A stretch of 64,000 nucleotides of DNA from Arabidopsis thaliana (lineage: Eukaryota; Streptophyta; Magnoliopsida; Brassicales; Brassicaceae). Position numbers and translations under genes: made by a program. The notes under the pieces were generated by a model. The model did no database searches. It saw nothing but the letters and a program-made list of their open reading frames with translations, and was not told the origin of the DNA. The stretch covers positions 434,001-498,000 of the forward strand of contig NC_003076.8 in the NCBI RefSeq assembly GCF_000001735.4, in the 5' to 3' direction. Positions 58,255 to 64,000 of the stretch are shown here, piece after piece. Each line of letters begins with the position of its first letter. The stretch's first letter is position 1.

Positions 58255-60150
58255 CTAATGCATCGAACAACTGTAAGAGCAAAATGTCATGTCATGCCAT
58301 TTGAAAACTACTTTGTGTGGACAACGATCTTCTTTATGACCATGGCAGAATGGTCGAGTCATGGTATTGTTGGGAAGAATATGAATGTTTGACCTATAAT
58401 TCATTACAGTATGACCAGGTTTCAGCATATACTCATCTCTCCCAAGCAAACGATTAACATGGAGAGTGGCGCAGCAGTCATCACACGCATAGAACCCACC
58501 TTTTCTTGAGTATACTAACTTCTTTTCGCATACCTCACACCAGTCTAATTGATCACTTCCCTCTTTCCCTTCCCGAAATGTGAGGAAATGTTTGTCATGC
58601 TTGTACTTTGCCTTGTATGGCAAGGTAGCACACCTGAAACATATAATGTACTTGCATTCCATGCAATTTAGTTTTCTAATATAGTTATTTCCATCACCAT
58701 CTTCTTGGCAGATTTGACATATCACCGCTTTTTCTTCATCTGGCTCTAAGGCTAGGAATAAGGGATTCTCGTGGCCTTGATATTCAAATGGTTCGAAAAC
58801 CGAGGCACAGCGCAAATCAAGTGAGAAACCCAGACTATCATAAACAAAACCACAACTTTGACGCCTACAAGCACGACATTCGAAGTAATTCCCTCTTCTT
58901 CTGTAATGATCGTATCCAATACTGACGACCTTAAGCGTAAGCGGGTGAGGATGCAACGGATGGTGTTTCTTTCGAGGGGCATTAGCGCATGCTTCGTGTA
59001 GAATGAAGTCACATGTATCCATACATGAATAGTAAGTACCCTCATAGATTGGAAGGATGCACGCTTGACAAAACTTGTTTTCATCGTAAACTCTATTGAT
59101 CTCGAGTTTTAGATGATGGTCATGAGAAAAATGGAGTATAATTGCATCGGTTATCGTCTCGTATGGCTCAACATCCATCTCAGGCTCTTCCGGTATTCCC
59201 TCGAGATCTTCTCCATTCCACACGTCTTTTCTCAATGCACATCTTGTATGAACAAAATAATCACCACACTTGTTGCAAGAGTAGGCACCATAATGATTGT
59301 CAACCTCTCCACGACAGACTCCGCAAGACCATTTTGCAGATGGAAGAGAAGAGGTAAAAATGATACGGTGGTGGTGACGAGAAATTTTTATGATATGCGG
59401 GAAATAGATACAATCTTGATGGACTACAAAGTCACATGGAACACAAACATAGGTGAGAATAGATTCTTTAATCAGGCCGCAAACATTGCAAGGTAAGAAA
59501 GCTTTGCTAGGGGAAAAAGTGAGAGGGTGGGGATGTCTTTTTGTGTGGTCTATAAAAGAGGGTACTGGTTTCATCGCACAAACAGGATGCATACTCAGTT
59601 TGTAAGTAGAAGAATGATAAATCATGTCTTGGAAACTTATATCACAACAAATGCAATTCACAAGGGCAAAGGGAGAACTATAAAGTTGGAGAGATTGAAA
59701 AGGATAGGAAGGATGTTTGATTTCAAGTGGAGACTCCACACATTCTTTGTGGAACTTTTTACGACATGTGGTACAAAAATAGTAGGCTGTGCCAAGATTT
59801 GTGATTTTGCATGCACTACAACAGAAGTCGGCACCATTAGGTTCTTTATTGTTGCACCAAAAGAGAGGGAGAACAGGGAGCTTACAGATAAGACCGCGGT
59901 TGTGAGAATCAAGCATATAGTGGACTTGTGGATCAGCGCTTGGGAAGTGAGGGGAAATATCGAACAGGACAAAGCCTTGGTCATCATAATTAGCCTCCGG
60001 ATCTTTTTGGCTGTGAGTTTTGACACGTAAGAGAGGACAAAGGAAAAGAGGTTGGAGAGGGATGTCTTCACCGGAGGAGGTTGAAGAATTGTATAAGAAA
60101 AACGTTTTTCCATCAATTTCTTCCTCACGAAATTCACCGACTGGGTTCAT
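58255..60150 (-). CDS. DC1 (Cys/His-rich C1) domain protein, gene B
   Basis: Single frame of 631 aa from a genuine ATG, without introns. It has the same DC1 layout as gene A: CSACKITNLGTAYYFCTTC, CNVCGLIKESILTYVCVPC, CGVCRGEVDNHYGAYSCNKC, CQACILPIYEGTYYSC and a C-terminal CEVCEKKL...CDDCC module. In that last module the conserved Cys after HV is Arg (LHVNRLLG against LHVDCLLG in gene A), so one zinc site is damaged. The N-terminus is shorter and diverged from genes A and C. The 3' flank is shared with gene A. I take it as AT5G02340. Confidence 0.91.
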   Translation of the reverse strand: MNPVGEFREEEIDGKTFFLYNSSTSSGEDIPLQPLFLCPLLRVKTHSQKDPEANYDDQGFVLFDISPHFPSADPQVHYMLDSHNRGLICKLPVLPLFWCNNKEPNGADFCCSACKITNLGTAYYFCTTCRKKFHKECVESPLEIKHPSYPFQSLQLYSSPFALVNCICCDISFQDMIYHSSTYKLSMHPVCAMKPVPSFIDHTKRHPHPLTFSPSKAFLPCNVCGLIKESILTYVCVPCDFVVHQDCIYFPHIIKISRHHHRIIFTSSLPSAKWSCGVCRGEVDNHYGAYSCNKCGDYFVHTRCALRKDVWNGEDLEGIPEEPEMDVEPYETITDAIILHFSHDHHLKLEINRVYDENKFCQACILPIYEGTYYSCMDTCDFILHEACANAPRKKHHPLHPHPLTLKVVSIGYDHYRRRGNYFECRACRRQSCGFVYDSLGFSLDLRCASVFEPFEYQGHENPLFLALEPDEEKAVICQICQEDGDGNNYIRKLNCMECKYIICFRCATLPYKAKYKHDKHFLTFREGKEGSDQLDWCEVCEKKLVYSRKGGFYACDDCCATLHVNRLLGRDEYMLKPGHTVMNYRSNIHILPNNTMTRPFCHGHKEDRCPHKVVFKWHDMTFCSYSCSMH

Positions 60151-61310
60151 GGTTGCTTCTAAAAACGATTTTGGGCAGTTGTGATATTCTTTTTCTGTCT
60201 CCTTCTCCCCTCTTTCGTATATTCAACTTGAAACACACAGCTAACCTTGATTAATGTGTATAAATCTTTGTGATTTTCTCAATTAAAAAAGTTTCACAAT
60301 CTCTGACTCTCTCACACATTCTCCTTAGACATAATAATTGTTTTAAAACAGAAAAATAATATAGTTAATGCTCTCCACTCACCAAAATACTGTAATTGCA
60401 ACTTAAAAATCAGTGAGTTCATCTCTTTATTCCCTTCCTTCCAACGTGAAAATACAGCTATTTTATAAATCGGCAATGCAGATGTCCCAGTCCCAGTCCC
60501 AGATGAATTTAAACCATCAGATCATTTACAACTTTTTTTCCCCTGTGGACTTTACTGTAATTTGTTGGGCCCTAAATAAGCCCATAGGCGGAGGAAGAAT
60601 TGAACAACATAAAGAAAAAGGCTTTAAACAAATTTGAACACCGTAAATTCAAACGGCTCTCTCTTGGTGACTGTGGATTGTGCGTTTACCATAATTTGAT
60701 GCGATGATGGAGTTGCTAGTCTACCGAGCTTGGCTTATTGAGCTACCAGAAGCTGTAAGATATTTACAATGTAAGTCGGTTAGCCATAAATTTCACAAAA
60801 TTGGATTACTTAATTTATGTTGGAAACTGAAGAATGGTGAAAATTGTTGTTTGCTGATAGTTAGAGAAGAGAGGATTGAGAAGTGTCTATCAATGGTCTT
60901 TTGGGCCGGCTCAAGTAATTGTGAGCCCTTGCGCAAAAATAAATACTTCGATTAATAAATGAAAATTTTATGGGCCCACGCCTATTAAGGATATATAATA
61001 TTTTTTGGGCCCCTTTAATTGATGATAATTTTAGCTGAAATTTTATGGGCCCACGCCCCATTGCCCTCCCTCTTAAGCCGGCCTCACTCTATCTTTACCT
61101 TCTCTTCTACTACAAATTTTTCACATGCTTGTTCTCTGCTTCCTTAGAATTTAGAAACATAACCATCACAAGCACCTTTCCAAATTTTAAAACAGATTTG
61201 GAAGAAGACAAGAAAGTCACAGTAGATGTAGATAATTACAAAGCGTTATCGATAAAAGAAAAAGATTACAAAATGTAGACAAGGAATGAAGATTACAAAG
61301 CGAAGACATT
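60151..61310. other. Spacer between DC1 genes B and C
   Basis: Holds the promoter of gene B and the 3' flank of gene C. A short MITE-like element is at 60903-61085. A frame of about 80 codons near 60.7-60.95 kb has no domain and I do not consider it a gene. Confidence 0.5.
60903..61085. mobile_element. Possible short MITE-like element
   Basis: The left end GGGCCGGCTCAAG and the right end CTTAAGCCGGCCTC are imperfect inverted repeats about 180 bases apart. Inside, TTTTATGGGCCCACGCC occurs twice (60966-60982 and 61041-61057) in direct orientation. No clear target duplication could be found, so the class is open. Confidence 0.4.
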
Positions 61311-63266
61311 TTACTTTATCAAACAACGGTAAGAACAAAATGTCATGTCCTGCCATTTGAAAATTACTTTGTATGGACAACGGTCTTCATCATGATGATG
61401 GCAGAATGGTCGAGACCGGGTATTGTTGGGAAGAATATGAACCTCCCTCTTATTATTCATTATGGTGTGACCAGGTTTCGACATATACATGTCTTCTCCA
61501 AGCAAACAACGAACATGAAGAGTGGTGCAGCAGTCATCACACGCATAGAAGCCATCTTTTCTTGAGTATACTATGTTTCTTTCGCAGACCTCACACCAGT
61601 CTAATTGATCACTTCCTTTTTTCCCTTCTCGGAATGTGAGGAAATGTTTGTCGTGCTTATACTTTGCCTCGTATGGTAAAGTAGCACAAATAAAACATAG
61701 AACATAATCACATTCGATGCAATTTAGTTTTCGAAGAAAAGCAATTTTCCGTTGGCAGATTTGACAAGTTGCCTTACGTTCTTGTTGTCGGTCTAAAGCT
61801 AGGAATAAAGGATGTTCATGGCCTTGATATTCAAATGGTTCAGAAACCGAGGCACACCGGAAGTCTATTTGGTAAGATCCAACTCCATAGGCGTAGCCAC
61901 AACTTTGACGACAACAAGCAGAACAGAAAAAGGAATCTTCACCTTGGACTTTTAGCGTAAGTGGGTGACCGTGCAAGGCATGATCTTTCTTGCGAGAAGC
62001 ATTTGCACATGCCTCATGGAGGACGAAATCGCATTGATCCATACACGAATAATAATTACCCTCATAGATTGGAAGGATGCACGCTTGACAAATAATGTTT
62101 TCGTCGTAAACTCTACTGTTCTCGAGTTTGAGATGATGGCCATGAGAAAAATGAAGTATTATTCCATCAGCTATTGTCTCAAATGGCTCGAGAATTATTT
62201 CAGGTTCTTCAGGTACTCCCTCGAGATCCTTTCCATTCCACACGTCTTCCCGCAACGCACATCTTGTATGAACAAAATAGTGTCTACACTTGTTACAGGT
62301 GTACGCACCACAATTGTTGTTAACCTTTTGACGACAGACTCCGCAAGACCATTTGCCGGATGGAAGAGAAGAGATAAAAGAAATACGGTGTTGGTGACGG
62401 CATATTTTAATGACGTACGGGAAATAAATACAATCTCGATGGGCTACAAAGATACATCGAACACAAACATAGGTGGGAAAAGATTCTTTAACGAGGCCAC
62501 AAACATCGCAAAGTAAGGAAGCTTGTTTAGGGAAAAAGGTGAGAAGGTGGGGGTGCCTTTTTGGGTGGTCTATTAAAATGGGTATTGGCTTCATCGCACA
62601 AACAGGATGCATACTAAGTTTGTAGGTGGAAGAATGATAAAGCATGCTAAAGAGAGCTAAATCACAGCAGATGCAATTCACGTTTTCGCTAAAATTATGG
62701 TAAAGTTTGAGGGAAAGAAAGGGATAGGAAGGGTGTTTGATCTCAAGCGGAGACTCCACGCATTCTTTGTGGAACATTTGATCAGATCTGAGACAGATAT
62801 AATAGTCTGTGCCAATTTTCGATAGTTGACATGCACCGCAAGTGAATTGTAAATACTCATCTTTTTTACTGTTACACCAATAGATAGGGACAACAGGGAG
62901 CTTACAGATTTCATCACCATCATCATCATGGCTGTTGTCGGAATGAAGCAAATCATGGACTTGTTGGCTGTCGGAATCAAGCAAATGCTGGACTTGTTGA
63001 TCAACGCCTGTTATGCTGGGGAAGTGAGGGGAAGTATTGTACGGGAGAAATTCAGTATAAGAATTGTTTTCCCCGTAAACTCTAAGACGTAAAGAAGGAC
63101 AGAGGAAAAGAGGTTGTTGAAGAGAGAGGTGGTCGTCGCCATCAATGGCTGTTTCACCGTAGGAAGAAGGAGTTGTGGTGTCTGTTTGAGATGATAAAGT
63201 GTATGTGTGGAATGGTTTCCCATCGATTTCCCTCTCACGAAATACACCCACTAAATTTGAATTCAT
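61311..63266 (-). CDS. DC1 (Cys/His-rich C1) domain protein, gene C
   Basis: Single frame of 651 aa from a genuine ATG. The first 90 residues and most of the middle are nearly the same as gene A, including MNSN(S/L)VGVFRE and the CDVCGLVKES...CGVCRQKVNNN modules. One segment (NCICCDLAL...YHSSTYKLSMHPVCAMKP) is closer to gene B. One module reads CLRSDQMFH where gene A has CLTCDLMFH, so a zinc-binding Cys is lost. The C-terminal quarter is the most diverged of the three. The function is unknown. I take it as AT5G02350. Confidence 0.92.
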   Translation of the reverse strand: MNSNLVGVFREREIDGKPFHTYTLSSQTDTTTPSSYGETAIDGDDHLSLQQPLFLCPSLRLRVYGENNSYTEFLPYNTSPHFPSITGVDQQVQHLLDSDSQQVHDLLHSDNSHDDDGDEICKLPVVPIYWCNSKKDEYLQFTCGACQLSKIGTDYYICLRSDQMFHKECVESPLEIKHPSYPFLSLKLYHNFSENVNCICCDLALFSMLYHSSTYKLSMHPVCAMKPIPILIDHPKRHPHLLTFFPKQASLLCDVCGLVKESFPTYVCVRCIFVAHRDCIYFPYVIKICRHQHRISFISSLPSGKWSCGVCRQKVNNNCGAYTCNKCRHYFVHTRCALREDVWNGKDLEGVPEEPEIILEPFETIADGIILHFSHGHHLKLENSRVYDENIICQACILPIYEGNYYSCMDQCDFVLHEACANASRKKDHALHGHPLTLKVQGEDSFFCSACCRQSCGYAYGVGSYQIDFRCASVSEPFEYQGHEHPLFLALDRQQERKATCQICQRKIAFLRKLNCIECDYVLCFICATLPYEAKYKHDKHFLTFREGKKGSDQLDWCEVCERNIVYSRKDGFYACDDCCTTLHVRCLLGEDMYMSKPGHTIMNNKREVHILPNNTRSRPFCHHHDEDRCPYKVIFKWQDMTFCSYRCLIK

Positions 63267-64000
63267 GGCTGCTTGCTAGCTAGCCTACAAAGATGATTTT
63301 GGGTAGTTGTGATATTTGTCGTCTCCTTCTCATCCTTCCATATATACAACATTAAAGACACACACACAGCTAATCTTTACCGATATGTTTAATATTTTTT
63401 CAATTATTATTTCGTTTGTTGAACTCTTTTTATATTCTTTGTTAAAGAAAAGTCTTTGTTATTACTTATTCACACTTGATTTTAATAATGATTTACATTT
63501 TTAATCGTTCATCACTTTAATAATTCGGTTGACAAAAAAAGAAAAATCGTTCTATCATCTAATATGTACTTATTTAACTGAAGTTTTAAAATTCTGTCCA
63601 TAGCACGTCTCCATTTCCTAATTTTTTGCTTTAGAATAATCGTCAATAATCGTCAATTATTGTTTCGAATCACTGAAACGATGTGAATATGAATATTTTT
63701 GGATTTTTAGCAATTGGACCATTCTAGTTTTATCAATTAATTTTGTATATCCTCTGACTCTCTGAGGCTCTGACTATCTCACACGTTACAAATTAATTGT
63801 CAAACAAAAATAAACGTGGCAGTTAATGCTTTCCACTACACCATATTAATTTCGGATTTTTTGTAAATTATAAACAAATCACACTCGGAAATTCAAAATA
63901 TTAAAAGTACTTTCTGTTTTATATTATACTCAGAGATTACAACTTTGTTTTAAATAAAAGTTGTTTTGTAATTAACATTAAAAAACCAATGGATTCTTAA
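63267..64000. other. Upstream region of DC1 gene C and window end
   Basis: 63267-63790 is homologous to the region upstream of gene A. The remaining 200 bases are AT-rich unique sequence with no feature. Confidence 0.6.

Noticed and set aside
59527..60030. Long antisense frames inside the DC1 genes (also 61965-62516)
   Set aside because: They mirror the codon pattern of the DC1 genes, recur in the paralogs for that reason and have no domains.
60704..60955. Possible small gene between DC1 genes B and C
   Set aside because: The frame runs into the MITE-like element, has no domain and no promoter signal.

Overview
The window is plant nuclear DNA and I recognise it as Arabidopsis thaliana, upper arm of chromosome 5, about loci AT5G02190 to AT5G02350. 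The locus numbers are from memory. The support is AT-rich intergenic DNA, short GT-AG introns and reassembled proteins whose lengths match known ones: FHL 201 aa, SMR4 72, HAD hydrolase 280, Rossmann protein 253, RNR1 803, EXPA9 258, ABCI20 328, TRAPPC4/TRS23 141, NAK 389, PRT6 2006 and MYB3R5 548. Exon joins were done by hand and each sums to a whole number of codons.

Left part (1-20.8 kb): the aspartic protease PCS1 (+), the phytochrome A import factor FHL (+), a tandem GCK-domain locus (-) whose two domains lie in different frames, a decayed partial copy of FHL, the CDK inhibitor SMR4 (-), about 6 kb with no recognisable gene, a HAD hydrolase (+) with a long leader intron, an NAD(P)-binding Rossmann protein (+), and a broken SUMO-conjugating-enzyme gene flanked by repeated 3' flank sequence.

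Middle (20.8-52.4 kb): organellar exoribonuclease RNR1 (+), expansin EXPA9 (+), the divergent pair ABCI20 (-) and TRS23 (+), receptor-like cytoplasmic kinase NAK (-), the N-degron E3 ligase PRT6 (+, 17 coding exons), and MYB3R5 (-), a three-repeat MYB of the cell cycle.

Right part (52.4-64 kb) is the most dynamic. Three DC1 (Cys/His-rich) genes lie in tandem on the minus strand. A segmental duplication carried the 5' end of MYB3R5 with a DC1 gene. The MYB3R5 fragment copy then received a hAT-like element of about 0.97 kb; the intact MYB3R5 intron preserves the empty site, so the 8-bp target duplication can be read directly. The element carries about 13 copies of a 28-bp repeat, several with a canonical E2F site. 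The same copy has a 25-bp perfect fold-back absent from the parent, and the DC1 genes look like mosaics of one another.

There is no operon-like system here; most genes are independent housekeeping, signalling or development loci. A loose theme is cell-cycle control: SMR4 has adjacent SOG1-type and E2F-type sites upstream, MYB3R5 belongs to the G2/M MYB family, and the transposon carries E2F-like sites. I found no evidence of a wholly new system. The best leads are the transposon with its E2F array, the DC1 mosaicism and the SMR4 upstream module.
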